DNA of 15,087 nt, from NCBI GenBank assembly GCA_964384825.1, contig CAYLMM010000060.1:1-15087 (forward strand), read 5' to 3'. The notes below the pieces were generated by a model. It ran no database searches. It saw nothing but the letters and a program-made list of their open reading frames with translations, and had not been told where the DNA came from. Within the stretch, counting starts at the first letter, position 1; each line of letters begins with the position of its first letter. Made by a program: the position numbers and the translations under genes. Source of the stretch: CAYLMM01 sp964384825 (GTDB taxonomy: Bacteria > Krumholzibacteriota > Krumholzibacteriia > LZORAL124-64-63). This document shows, one piece after another, positions 1-9,170 of this stretch.

Positions 1-1
1 G

Positions 2-427
2 GATCTGGGCCTGCTGCTGACCTTGTTCATGGCCGGGATGCCCACCGGCGCGCTGTACTGCGGACGCAAAGCGGCGACGGCGCCCGCGGCAGACCGGCGC
101 GACCCCTCGACCACCCTGCTGCTGGGCGGCGGCGCTGCCGGCGCGGTGCTGCTCTTCCTGTGGATGGAATCGTCGCGCGGCGGCCTGCCGGAGACCGGCG
201 CCTGGCTGCTCGGGGCCGGGTTCTGGACAGCCGCCCTGTTCGCCGCCGCGGCCAACCCGCCGGCCGGCGACCCCGACCCGGTGGTAGGCCCGGTCTACGC
301 GGCCGATCTGGCCGGCGGCTGCGCCGGCGCCTGGCTCGGCGGCCTGATGCTGGTGCCGCTGCTCGGCCTGCCGGCTGCCGCGCTGGCGGTCGCGGTGCTG
401 GCAGCGGCAGCGCTTCCGGCCAGGTGA
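2..427 (+). CDS. Polytopic membrane protein, C-terminal part; spermidine-synthase-like membrane family (partial)
   Basis: The frame is open from base 2, so the gene begins before the window and only its last 141 codons are visible. A TTG at 23 is the first possible internal start, but nothing suggests translation begins there. The protein is almost entirely hydrophobic with about five membrane segments. The segment reading PVYAADLAGGCAGAWLGG (about residues 98-115), followed by a hydrophobic stretch containing PLLGLP, resembles the end of bacterial proteins that join an MFS-like membrane domain to a spermidine/spermine synthase domain, where a YAxDLxGxxxGA motif is common. No catalytic synthase domain is in the visible part, so the assignment is by resemblance only. 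An MFS-like transporter fragment is the main alternative. It converges on the minus-strand lipoprotein gene. Confidence 0.5.
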   Translation, partial: DLGLLLTLFMAGMPTGALYCGRKAATAPAADRRDPSTTLLLGGGAAGAVLLFLWMESSRGGLPETGAWLLGAGFWTAALFAAAANPPAGDPDPVVGPVYAADLAGGCAGAWLGGLMLVPLLGLPAAALAVAVLAAAALPAR

Positions 428-482
428 TGCCACCGGTCGCCCCGCGGCCGAGCTCATATCGCCTGAAGCATTAGATAATGAA

Positions 483-513
483 ATGCCCCGAGACCAAGGA
501 TGTCTCGGGGCAT
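483..513 (-). terminator. Rho-independent terminator of the lipoprotein gene
   Basis: A perfect 12-bp stem (ATGCCCCGAGAC at 483-494 paired with 502-513) encloses a 7-nt loop. Read on the minus strand it lies 22 nt after the lipoprotein stop codon and is followed by TTTCATTAT. On the plus strand no T-run follows, so it serves mainly the minus-strand gene. Confidence 0.8.
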
Positions 514-535
514 GGCCAAGTCGGCTAAGTTCGAA

Positions 536-2092
536 CTACTGGTACGTGACCTCGATCCGCCATTCGTTCAGGACGCCCGCCGCCCCGTTCGAATAGTCGT
601 TGCAGACCAGGGTCCAGGTGCCTCCTGCGGTATCGCCGACGAACCCGGCAAGATCGTCCTTGGGCGTGTAGTCGTCGGGATACCAGCCCGCTATGCGACC
701 GTCCGTCTCGCCGCCCTCGCCGATGAACAGCACGCGCAGTTCGGTACCGTCGGGCGAACGCAGCTTGCAGATCAGGTCGCTCATCCATGTGTGCGTGATG
801 TCCAGGTACACCCGGATTCCCTGAACAGTGCCCGTGACCGGCACGTTGACCGGAGCGTTCAGCGTGACGCCGGCGCCGCCGCCGCTCGGCCCGTCGGGAA
901 TCGTCTGGCCTGGATACGAGGTCACCGTGGTCGTCTGGGGCTCTCCCCCGCCCGCGCTGGTGAAGATCACGGGGACCGTATGGCTGGTCTCGTAGAACGT
1001 CCGGCTGGCATCAAGGTATCCTTCACCGGGCAGCGGGGTCTGGAACTCCCACACCAGCCGCATCTCGCCCTCGCCCGCCGCCAGGGGGGCGAGATCCACA
1101 TCCGTGAAGGTGTAGCTGCCGTCCTGGGAGTCGACGGTCCTGGTGATCGATGTGCCGCCAGATTCGGCGAGGATCTCGACCTGGCCTCCCTGGTCGGTCC
1201 CGTCCCAGGTCACGGTGAACCCCTCGAGGGCCAGTTCGTCGTCGTCGGACAGTCCATCGAAAACCGGCGACGGCGCCATGGTCGCGATCGCCAGCGTGAG
1301 CGGCGTCACTTCGAGGCTGCCCTCGATGACCAGGTCGTAATTCGTCCCGAAGTCGAAGAACGTCGACGACTCGTCGCTGGAGTAGTAGTACGAATCCATC
1401 CCATAGACCAGATCCCACTCGCCATAGGAGACGCTGCCCGCATACAGGCTGTTGTCCACCTTCAACGGAGCGCTGCTCGTGAACCGGGCGTCCAGGGAGT
1501 CGTAGGCTTCGAACGTCGAACCGTCGAAGCCGCCCGTGGCGTGACGCTCGATCTCGAACTCGAGGTACACGTCGGCCGCCGGGTCGGGATCCTGGCACGC
1601 CACCACGAAGGTGGACAGGTGGCTGATGCCGACGTCGATGGAATTGGCGTTCTCGTCGATGGGCCCGCCCAGATCGTTCCAACCGGTCCCGTCGTGGGCG
1701 TAGACCTCGACCATGTCCTCTGTGATGAATTGTGGAATGAGGGCATCGTCGTAGAACATGGTCAGGGTCACGGTCTCGGAGAACGTGGTCCCCGACGGTT
1801 CGATGTCGAAGAAGTCCGACAGCGCGACCATTCCGTCGGGCAGGGCCGGCGGGGTCTCGGCGACTTCCGCGTGGAATTCCACGTCGGAGGTCAGGGCGCT
1901 GGCCGGAACCGACATGATCAGCTCGTCGGACATGGTGAGCGTACCGCCGGTCGAACCGATCGTCTCGCTCACTCCCGGATCGGGCGGCGGGGTCACGGGA
2001 TCATCGTCATCGCTGCAGCCGACGAAGATCAGCAGAGCCGGAATCGCCATCAGGAACAGGTGTCGGAACCAGGATGTTTTTGTGAGCGTCAT
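536..2092 (-). CDS. Secreted lipoprotein with ZU5-like N-terminal domain and C-terminal proprotein-convertase P-domain
   Basis: 518 residues from an ATG at 2092, preceded by the Shine-Dalgarno GGGGGAG five bases upstream; the frame stays open to 2179, but the extra residues precede the signal sequence and lack a better ribosome site. Residues 1-25 form a lipoprotein signal peptide ending FVG, with the lipidated Cys at 26, then an acidic, proline-rich linker (SDDDDPVTPPPDPG). About residues 38-165 look like a ZU5-type beta domain (IGSTGGTL near its start). The middle (about 170-390) is beta-rich and unassigned, with one Ig-like stretch (TVTWDGTDQGG). The last ~120 residues match a P-domain: THTWMSDLICKLRSPDGTEL, then GTWTLVCNDYSNGAAGVLNEW. 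P-domains usually accompany secreted proteases, but no protease domain is present. A cell-surface binding or adhesion role is inference. Single-gene unit with its own promoter candidate and terminator. Confidence 0.8.
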   Translation of the reverse strand: MTLTKTSWFRHLFLMAIPALLIFVGCSDDDDPVTPPPDPGVSETIGSTGGTLTMSDELIMSVPASALTSDVEFHAEVAETPPALPDGMVALSDFFDIEPSGTTFSETVTLTMFYDDALIPQFITEDMVEVYAHDGTGWNDLGGPIDENANSIDVGISHLSTFVVACQDPDPAADVYLEFEIERHATGGFDGSTFEAYDSLDARFTSSAPLKVDNSLYAGSVSYGEWDLVYGMDSYYYSSDESSTFFDFGTNYDLVIEGSLEVTPLTLAIATMAPSPVFDGLSDDDELALEGFTVTWDGTDQGGQVEILAESGGTSITRTVDSQDGSYTFTDVDLAPLAAGEGEMRLVWEFQTPLPGEGYLDASRTFYETSHTVPVIFTSAGGGEPQTTTVTSYPGQTIPDGPSGGGAGVTLNAPVNVPVTGTVQGIRVYLDITHTWMSDLICKLRSPDGTELRVLFIGEGGETDGRIAGWYPDDYTPKDDLAGFVGDTAGGTWTLVCNDYSNGAAGVLNEWRIEVTYQ

Positions 2093-2164
2093 GCAGTCTC
2101 CCCCAGGAAATGGAACAGGTATTAATCCCGCCCCCGCAACGGATTTCAAAGGACTGTCATGACT

Positions 2165-2193
2165 TTTATTGCATAACACCTAGTGCCCAACAA
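2165..2193 (-). promoter_or_regulatory. Candidate sigma-70-type promoter for the lipoprotein gene
   Basis: On the minus strand, TTGTTG (2188-2193) and AATAAA (2165-2170) are separated by 17 bp, and TGC directly upstream of the -10 box gives an extended -10. It lies about 70 bp before the lipoprotein start in an unusually AT-rich patch. Both boxes deviate from consensus, so this is a suggestion only. Confidence 0.3.
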
Positions 2194-2374
2194 GATGTTT
2201 TTGACAACTAGATCTCGCTGTGAATCCGGATGCCAGTTGGTTTTACCAAACTGTCAAGAATGAGTGGCAACATTCACGGTTCGTTTCGGTGGACATGTGT
2301 CAGGGGAATACTGTCACTAATCAGACAGCCGAAAACATCCAACGCAGACCCGGAGGATTCCGGGCGCAGGACGG

Positions 2375-2520
2375 TTCGGTCGGGGCGTGAGTCCCGGGTG
2401 GCGAGGCGTCGCGCAGGCGGCGGGAGGCAGGATGCCGGAGCCGCCGGAGCGCCGAGGCTCGGCCGCACAGGAAGTGCGGCCGAGCCGCCCTCGCCACCCG
2501 GGACTCACGCCCCGACCGAA
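2375..2520. repeat. Inverted-repeat element: perfect 32-bp arms with nested 13-bp hairpin
   Basis: The arms 2375-2406 and 2489-2520 are exact reverse complements over 32 bp. Between them lies a second perfect dyad: GGCTCGGCCGCAC (2456-2468), loop AGGAA, and its complement 2474-2486. The whole 146-bp unit could fold into one large GC-rich cruciform or RNA hairpin. It starts directly after the stop codon of the 2527-3339 gene. No target-site duplication, T-run or open frame with protein character is visible. It may be a non-autonomous mobile element of MITE or REP type, or a bidirectional transcription barrier. Only one copy is in this window. Confidence 0.65.
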
Positions 2521-2526
2521 TCCCTC

Positions 2527-3339
2527 CTACCCCGAAATCGTCTCCAACGTCGAGTAATCCAGGGTCGACCCATGCATGCTGTGCGGAATCATGTACACCG
2601 CCAGCACCACCAGCGCCGCGATGATCGCCGTCGCCCGCCCCCAGCGTGAACCCTTGCGCCAGGCCGCCCACACCCAAGCCAGCACCGCGACGGCCAGCTT
2701 GTTGTCGGTCAGGTCGCCGCCCGAAGGCCAGCCGGTCCAGAAGGCTCCGAAGGCGTATTTCTGCACGATGGGCCCGAGCACCAGCCCGCCCAGAACCAGC
2801 AGCCCCAGGGTCCACAGCGCCAACCGGGCGCGGCCCGGCCCGCCGAACACCGCCTCCAGGCCGGTGCGGTTCGACCACAGCATCGCCAGGAACATCAGCA
2901 GGATGTGGGGCGCCAGGGCCCACGCGGGCACGTCGCCCTTGAAGCGGGCCACCACGGCCTCCGGGCCGGTCACTTCGCAGGATTCGCCGCCGCGGGTCAG
3001 GTGAACAGCGTACTCCAGCTTCCCGGCCGAAGGCTGGGCCGGCAGATGCGCGACCAGGGCTCCGGATCCGTCGCGGGTCATCGGAATCTCGACCCAGGGC
3101 TCGGCGGTGGGAAAGCGCCGCCAGCGGACCACGCCCGCAGCGTCCGCGCAATCGACGTCCAACTCGACCGTCAGGTCGCCGCCGGTCGAATGCGAGCGCG
3201 GCAGTTCGCCCTCGACGCGGCAACCCGCGAACTCCGCATCCACGTTCACCGGATAGGTCGGGCCGCTCAGCCGCTGGTAGACGGCCGAGGCCAGGGTCAT
3301 CGCGATCGCCAGCAGCCACAGCGCGGCGCTTCTGAGCAT
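2527..3339 (-). CDS. Membrane protein of unknown function with extracytoplasmic N-terminal domain
   Basis: 270 residues; ATG at 3339 preceded by AAGGAG about six bases upstream. An N-terminal hydrophobic segment (residues 4-20) serves as signal anchor. A soluble, beta-rich, acidic region follows (about 25-135; it includes VRWRRFPTAEPW and LEYAVHLTRGGE), and looks like a periplasmic domain. The C-terminal half carries about four membrane helices: around 142-158 (LLMFLAMLW), 175-195, 214-227 and 235-252. Short conserved-looking loops contain FGAFWTGWPSGGDLTDNK and, near the end, MHGSTLDYS. I have the impression of a widespread uncharacterised family with these loops but cannot name a function. 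It is divergent from the peptide transporter, with 187 bp between starts, so shared regulation is possible but unproven. Confidence 0.7.
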   Translation of the reverse strand: MLRSAALWLLAIAMTLASAVYQRLSGPTYPVNVDAEFAGCRVEGELPRSHSTGGDLTVELDVDCADAAGVVRWRRFPTAEPWVEIPMTRDGSGALVAHLPAQPSAGKLEYAVHLTRGGESCEVTGPEAVVARFKGDVPAWALAPHILLMFLAMLWSNRTGLEAVFGGPGRARLALWTLGLLVLGGLVLGPIVQKYAFGAFWTGWPSGGDLTDNKLAVAVLAWVWAAWRKGSRWGRATAIIAALVVLAVYMIPHSMHGSTLDYSTLETISG

Positions 3340-3418
3340 GGTCGGTCTCCTTGGTCGAGGCGTAAGGATTTCGCAGACGCCAACCTACAACCGCGGCCCC
3401 GGACCGGGCAACGTCTGA

Positions 3419-3447
3419 TTGACCCCCGCGGCGGGTTCCCTTACCTT
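3419..3447 (+). promoter_or_regulatory. Candidate promoter for the POT transporter
   Basis: TTGACC (3419-3424) and TACCTT (3442-3447) are 17 bp apart on the plus strand. The -35 box is one mismatch from consensus; the -10 box is weaker. It would give a leader of about 70 nt before the transporter start at 3527. No equally good promoter was seen for the divergent minus-strand gene. Confidence 0.4.
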
Positions 3448-3526
3448 TCCCTGGTTGTGTTCCCGCCGGGCCCGGCGTCCGTCGCCCGCCCACGCCTTCG
3501 TCCCTTACGCCAACCGGGGAGGCTTC

Positions 3527-4972
3527 ATGGCCGTCAACGCCGAGAAACCGCGCCATCCCAAAGGTCTGGCCGTCCTGTTCTTCACCGAGATGTGGGAACG
3601 ATTCGGCTTCTACACGATGCTCGGGATCTTCACCCTGTACCTCGACGAGTACTTCCACTTCACGAACAAGGGCGAGATCTACGGCAACTACCTGATGTTC
3701 GTCTACTTCACCCCCATCCTCGGGGGCTGGATCGCCGACCGCATGGGCTTCCGCCGCACGATCCTGACCGGAGCGGTGCTGATGGCCATCGGCTACACGT
3801 TGATCGCGGTGCCGTTGCCCGAGAAGCCGGATATCGAGGCCCGGGTCGCCGCCGCCGAGCAGATCCACGAGCAGAACGTGGCCGACTACGAGGCCCGTTA
3901 CGAATCCGAACAGCAGCTGGCCCAGGAAAACGGCGACAAGTTCGACTGGCACGAGCGCCGTCCCGAATACGAGGGCCCCGGCCGCACAACGCGCCGCGCC
4001 CTGTTCTTCGCCGCCCTGGTGGTGCTGGTGGCCGGCAACGGCCTGTTCAAGCCGAACATCTCGGTGATGGTGGGCAACCTCTATCCCGAGGGCAGCCCGC
4101 TGAAGGATTCGGCGTTCAACATCTTCTACATGGGGATCAACATCGGGGCCTGGGCGGCGCCGCTGACCGCCGCCTACCTGCGCAACACGGTGGGATGGAG
4201 CTGGGCCTTCGGCTCGGCCGCGGTCGGGATGCTGATCTCGATCATCATCTTCCAGGCCTTCCGCAAGCACATCCTGCAGGCCGAGATCGGCCGCGGCGCC
4301 GACTCCACCGTCCAGCACGAGGAGCTGGATCCCAAGGAGAGCCGGGCCCGGATCGGCGCCCTGATCACCATCTTCGTGATCGTGATCGTCTTCTGGATGA
4401 GCTTCCACCAGAACGGCTTCACGATGACGCTGCTGGCCCGCGACAACATGGGCTCGCTCTTCGGCTGGGACATTCCGGCCGAGGTCTACGCGGCCTTCAA
4501 CCCCTTCTTCGTGGTCACGCTGACCCCGCTGGTGGTGCTGTTCTGGAAGAAGCAGCGCGAGAAGGGCCGCGAGCCCTCGACGCCGGGCAAGATGGGCATC
4601 GGCATGCTGCTGACCGCGGCCGCGTTCGCGGTGCTGGCGATCGCCAGCCTGCTGGGCGCCAACTACATCAAGGTCAATCCGATGTGGCTGATCTCCAGCT
4701 ACGCGGTCGTGACCCTCGGCGAGCTCTGCCTCTCGCCCATGGGCCTGTCGTTCGTCTCGAAGGTCGCCCCGCCGAAGGTGCGCGGCCTGATGATGGGCTG
4801 CTGGTTCGGCGCGACGGCCATCGGCAACAAGCTCGCCGGCGCCATCGAGCCCCTGTGGGAGGACTGGCTGCACTCGAGCTTCTTCTTCTTCCTGGTGGCG
4901 ATGTGCGTGATCATGGCCCTGGTGCTGCGCATGTTCCTCGGCAGGCTGAAGGAGGCCACCGCCGGCCACTAG
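3527..4972 (+). CDS. Proton-dependent oligopeptide transporter (POT/PTR2 family)
   Basis: 481 residues; the start ATG at 3527 has GGGGAGG five bases upstream. The frame extends back to a TTG at 3419, but that TTG is inside the probable -35 box and the added residues look non-coding. POT hallmarks are clear: the ExxER motif in helix 1 (E21, E24, R25 in FFTEMWERFGFY), the GGWIADR motif after helix 2, and the PTR2 signature FKPNISVMVGN followed by FYMGINIGA. The protein should import di- and tripeptides with protons across the inner membrane. Two features stand out. A hydrophilic stretch of about 57 residues (99-155) sits between helices 3 and 4, on the predicted outer face. Only about 30 polar residues separate helices 6 and 7, so the extra HA/HB helix pair of many bacterial POTs seems absent. 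In helix 7, His294 precedes the conserved Gln. Monocistronic: divergent gene upstream, terminator downstream. Confidence 0.9.
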   Translation: MAVNAEKPRHPKGLAVLFFTEMWERFGFYTMLGIFTLYLDEYFHFTNKGEIYGNYLMFVYFTPILGGWIADRMGFRRTILTGAVLMAIGYTLIAVPLPEKPDIEARVAAAEQIHEQNVADYEARYESEQQLAQENGDKFDWHERRPEYEGPGRTTRRALFFAALVVLVAGNGLFKPNISVMVGNLYPEGSPLKDSAFNIFYMGINIGAWAAPLTAAYLRNTVGWSWAFGSAAVGMLISIIIFQAFRKHILQAEIGRGADSTVQHEELDPKESRARIGALITIFVIVIVFWMSFHQNGFTMTLLARDNMGSLFGWDIPAEVYAAFNPFFVVTLTPLVVLFWKKQREKGREPSTPGKMGIGMLLTAAAFAVLAIASLLGANYIKVNPMWLISSYAVVTLGELCLSPMGLSFVSKVAPPKVRGLMMGCWFGATAIGNKLAGAIEPLWEDWLHSSFFFFLVAMCVIMALVLRMFLGRLKEATAGH

Positions 4973-4997
4973 AAGCCGACCGCGGACCGAAAGCACG

Positions 4998-5030
4998 AGC
5001 GGCGGGGGCCCGAAGGCTCCCGCCGCTTTT
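4998..5030 (+). terminator. Rho-independent terminator of the POT transporter gene
   Basis: A 13-bp stem (AGCGGCGGGGGCC at 4998-5010 with 5015-5027, one G-U pair) and a CGAA tetraloop are followed by TTTCGTT on the plus strand. It lies 25 nt after the transporter stop codon. Confidence 0.85.
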
Positions 5031-5061
5031 CGTTGCGCCGCGGCCGGACCGGAAACCGGGA

Positions 5062-5607
5062 TCAGAAGTAGAAGAAGACCCCGACCTGCGGATAGATCCG
5101 CATGTCTTCCTCGTCGCCGCGATAGGTGAAGTTCAACTCCGCCTGCAGCGAGATCCGGTCGGTCCGCAGATGCTCCAGGCCCACCCCGAAACCGGTGTTG
5201 AGGTTGTCCTTCGTCACGCCGTGGTCCTTGTGGTAGTAGTGCCCGATGCCGGTGGCCAGGAACAGGCGGTAGGTCGAATCCTGGCGCAGGATGTACTGGG
5301 CCTCGAATCCGATGTTGTGCCGCTTGTCGCTGTCGGTGTTCCAGATGCCGCCGGCCACCTGGCCGTAGAGCCACCACTTCACCGGGNNNNNNNNNNAGAA
5401 AGCTTTGACGTCGTTCATGGACGGGTTGCTGGTGCCGGTGGTGCCGCTCATCAGGCCGGCGTGGACGCCGATGGCCTCGCAGAGGGGATCGTCCATCCGG
5501 TTCCAGTCGCGGCCCTGGGCCGCGGCGCCGGCCGGAAGCAGCGTCGGCACGAAGAATCCCATGAGCATGACGAAGATGACGGCGCCGAGACGTTTGGATA
5601 CGCGCAA
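5062..5607 (-). CDS. Small outer-membrane beta-barrel protein (contains assembly gap)
   Basis: I place the start at a TTG (5607), six bases after AGGGAGG; it gives a proper basic n-region (MRVSKRLG), a hydrophobic core and cleavage at about AGAAA-QG (after residue 30). Starting at the later ATGs would lose the basic n-region. The mature part shows alternating beta-strand patterns (WWLYGQVAGGIW, FEAQYILR, YRLFLATGIGHYY, ISLQAELNFTYRG) and ends in VGVFFYF. A C-terminal aromatic residue is the signal for insertion by the Bam complex. The length is about 181 residues if the 10-N run at 5387-5396 is literal. Such runs are usually placeholders, so true length and sequence there are unknown; both sides happen to be in one frame. 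Function is unknown. The nrdJ terminator lies upstream, so the gene is probably expressed separately. Confidence 0.65.
   Translation of the reverse strand: MRVSKRLGAVIFVMLMGFFVPTLLPAGAAAQGRDWNRMDDPLCEAIGVHAGLMSGTTGTSNPSMNDVKAFXXXXPVKWWLYGQVAGGIWNTDSDKRHNIGFEAQYILRQDSTYRLFLATGIGHYYHKDHGVTKDNLNTGFGVGLEHLRTDRISLQAELNFTYRGDEEDMRIYPQVGVFFYF
5387..5396. other. Assembly gap (10 N)
   Basis: Ten undetermined bases interrupt the outer-membrane protein gene. A round number of N is typical of a scaffolding placeholder, so the real distance may differ. Confidence 0.95.
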
Positions 5608-5710
5608 GATCGACCTCCCTGTCGGTGCCGGCGGAGATGCCGGCTGGCGCCGCCCTTCCCTGGGGACGCCGGAGCGCTGGCCGCGGACGGCGATCCGTCC
5701 GCACGCCGCA

Positions 5711-5738
5711 AGGATAACATCTCCCTGCCGATCGGCAA
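5711..5738 (-). promoter_or_regulatory. Candidate promoter for the outer-membrane protein gene
   Basis: On the minus strand TTGCCG (5733-5738) and TATCCT (5711-5716) are 16 bp apart, and TGT before the -10 box makes an extended -10. The leader would be about 95 nt and contains an 8-bp hairpin, GCGGACGG-CGAT-CCGTCCGC (5683-5702). The promoter sits directly after the nrdJ terminator, as expected for a separate transcription unit. Confidence 0.35.
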
Positions 5739-5748
5739 CGTCCAGCAC

Positions 5749-5781
5749 AAAAAAACGGGGCCGGACGTGAATCCGGCCCCG
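5749..5781 (-). terminator. Rho-independent terminator of nrdJ
   Basis: A perfect 10-bp stem (CGGGGCCGGA at 5756-5765 with 5772-5781) and a 6-nt loop are followed on the minus strand by seven T (complement of A at 5749-5755). It lies 32 nt after the nrdJ stop codon. Confidence 0.9.
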
Positions 5782-5813
5782 CGTGCGACCCGGGGTCTCC
5801 CCGGGGTCCTTCC

Positions 5814-8660
<2,847 letters not shown>

Positions 8661-8752
8661 GGAGAACCTGCTCCTTGGCCTATGGTGCTCACGGTGCCGG
8701 CGAGGCTGCATCCCGCCGCGATCTTCGATTTTGGGCGAAAGTCCCCCATCGA

Positions 8753-8818
8753 CCTCAAACGTATTTTGAGGTTTCATTCTCCACGGCCGCTCCTGGAGCG
8801 ACCCCCAAGATGTTGGGG
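8753..8818 (-). promoter_or_regulatory. Hairpin cluster in the nrdJ 5' leader
   Basis: Three consecutive dyads (8753-8771, 8789-8799, 8803-8818) lie about 95-160 nt upstream of the nrdJ start on the transcribed strand. They could form a structured leader or operator sites. No B12-box and no NrdR-box consensus was recognised, so the class is unknown. Confidence 0.3.
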
Positions 8819-8965
8819 AGAGACCAGACTTTAACCACAACCCATGGCGAGGCCAAGCAAGATTTCCGGCCTGAAAGATGCCAGGAAATATCCTCTTAGC
8901 GACAAGGGTTTCGGGATTCCCGCACAAAGCCATCCTCCGGCCCCTTTTCCCCCCCGATCGAAGCC

Positions 8966-8999
8966 CCCGGCCCCCGCATCCGGGCCGAGATTTTTTTTT
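8966..8999 (+). terminator. Terminator-like hairpin on the strand opposite the nrdJ leader
   Basis: CGGCCC (8968-8973) pairs with GGGCCG (8982-8987) over an 8-nt loop, followed by AGA and nine T. An alternative pairing CCCGG/CCGGG uses the same segment. The shape is that of an intrinsic terminator on the plus strand, yet no plus-strand gene lies upstream. The stem is short, so chance is possible. Confidence 0.35.
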
Positions 9000-9170
9000 C
9001 CCATCTATGCCGCACGAGCCCCGCGGGGAACCCTGCCGGACGATCCGGCATCCCGCGACCGAGATTTCATCGATTATCAATCAACTCAAAACAATGGATT
9101 TACGCGTCCGGACCGTGGATGACGAAACGGGGAAGGAGAGGGCCGGCGGGCCCAGGGGGAAAATCGTCGA

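Larger units (their letters stand above)
2093..2526. other. 434-bp intergenic region: lipoprotein promoter plus inverted-repeat element
   Basis: No convincing gene is present. The part next to the lipoprotein gene (about 2100-2340) is clearly more AT-rich than its surroundings and holds a promoter candidate for that gene. The distal part, 2375-2520, is a GC-rich inverted-repeat element ending 6 bp from the stop codon of the neighbouring membrane-protein gene. Weak small dyads also occur, such as TTGG-TTTTA-CCAA near 2235-2250. Confidence 0.6.
8661..9170. other. 510-bp non-coding region: nrdJ leader and operon end
   Basis: No credible gene was found. The 160 bp next to nrdJ carry several dyads: CGGCG/CGCCG (8698-8718), a perfect 7-bp CCTCAAA/TTTGAGG (8753-8771), the near-palindrome GCTCCTGGAGC (8789-8799) and CCCCAA-GATG-TTGGGG (8803-8818). 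Farther out are CCCCGCGGGG (9019-9028) and TGCCGGA-CGA-TCCGGCA (9034-9050). A GC-rich dyad followed by nine T on the plus strand lies at 8966-8999. After the last operon gene a weak hairpin GGGCC/GGCCC (9140-9153) is followed on the minus strand by a pyrimidine-rich tract, a poor terminator. The nrdJ promoter could not be placed with confidence. Confidence 0.6.

Noticed and set aside
514..560. tRNA T-loop-like GTTCGAA near the lipoprotein gene end
   Set aside because: No acceptor, D or anticodon arms fit around it, and the bases are the 3' end of the lipoprotein coding sequence.
2375..2520. Simple Rho-independent terminator for the 2527-3339 gene
   Set aside because: Although placed right after the stop, the structure lacks a T-run on the minus strand and its 32-bp arms are far longer than needed.
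2321..5704. A very long minus-strand open frame (over 1100 codons)
   Set aside because: It runs antisense or out of frame through the POT, membrane-protein and outer-membrane genes, crosses the N-run and is rich in Arg, Gly and His; it is a by-product of high GC.
8661..9080. N-terminal extension of nrdJ to a start near 9080
   Set aside because: The frame is open but the extra residues show no NrdJ similarity, the DNA is hairpin-rich and less GC-biased, and a ribosome site precedes 8660.
8661..9100. Cobalamin riboswitch upstream of nrdJ
   Set aside because: Expected because the enzyme uses B12, but no B12-box (GCCACTG-like) or other conserved core was found by eye; a covariance-model search would settle it.
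8661..9100. NrdR boxes upstream of nrdJ
   Set aside because: No pair of 16-bp AT-rich palindromes of the NrdR type was found; the CCTCAAA/TTTGAGG dyad does not match.
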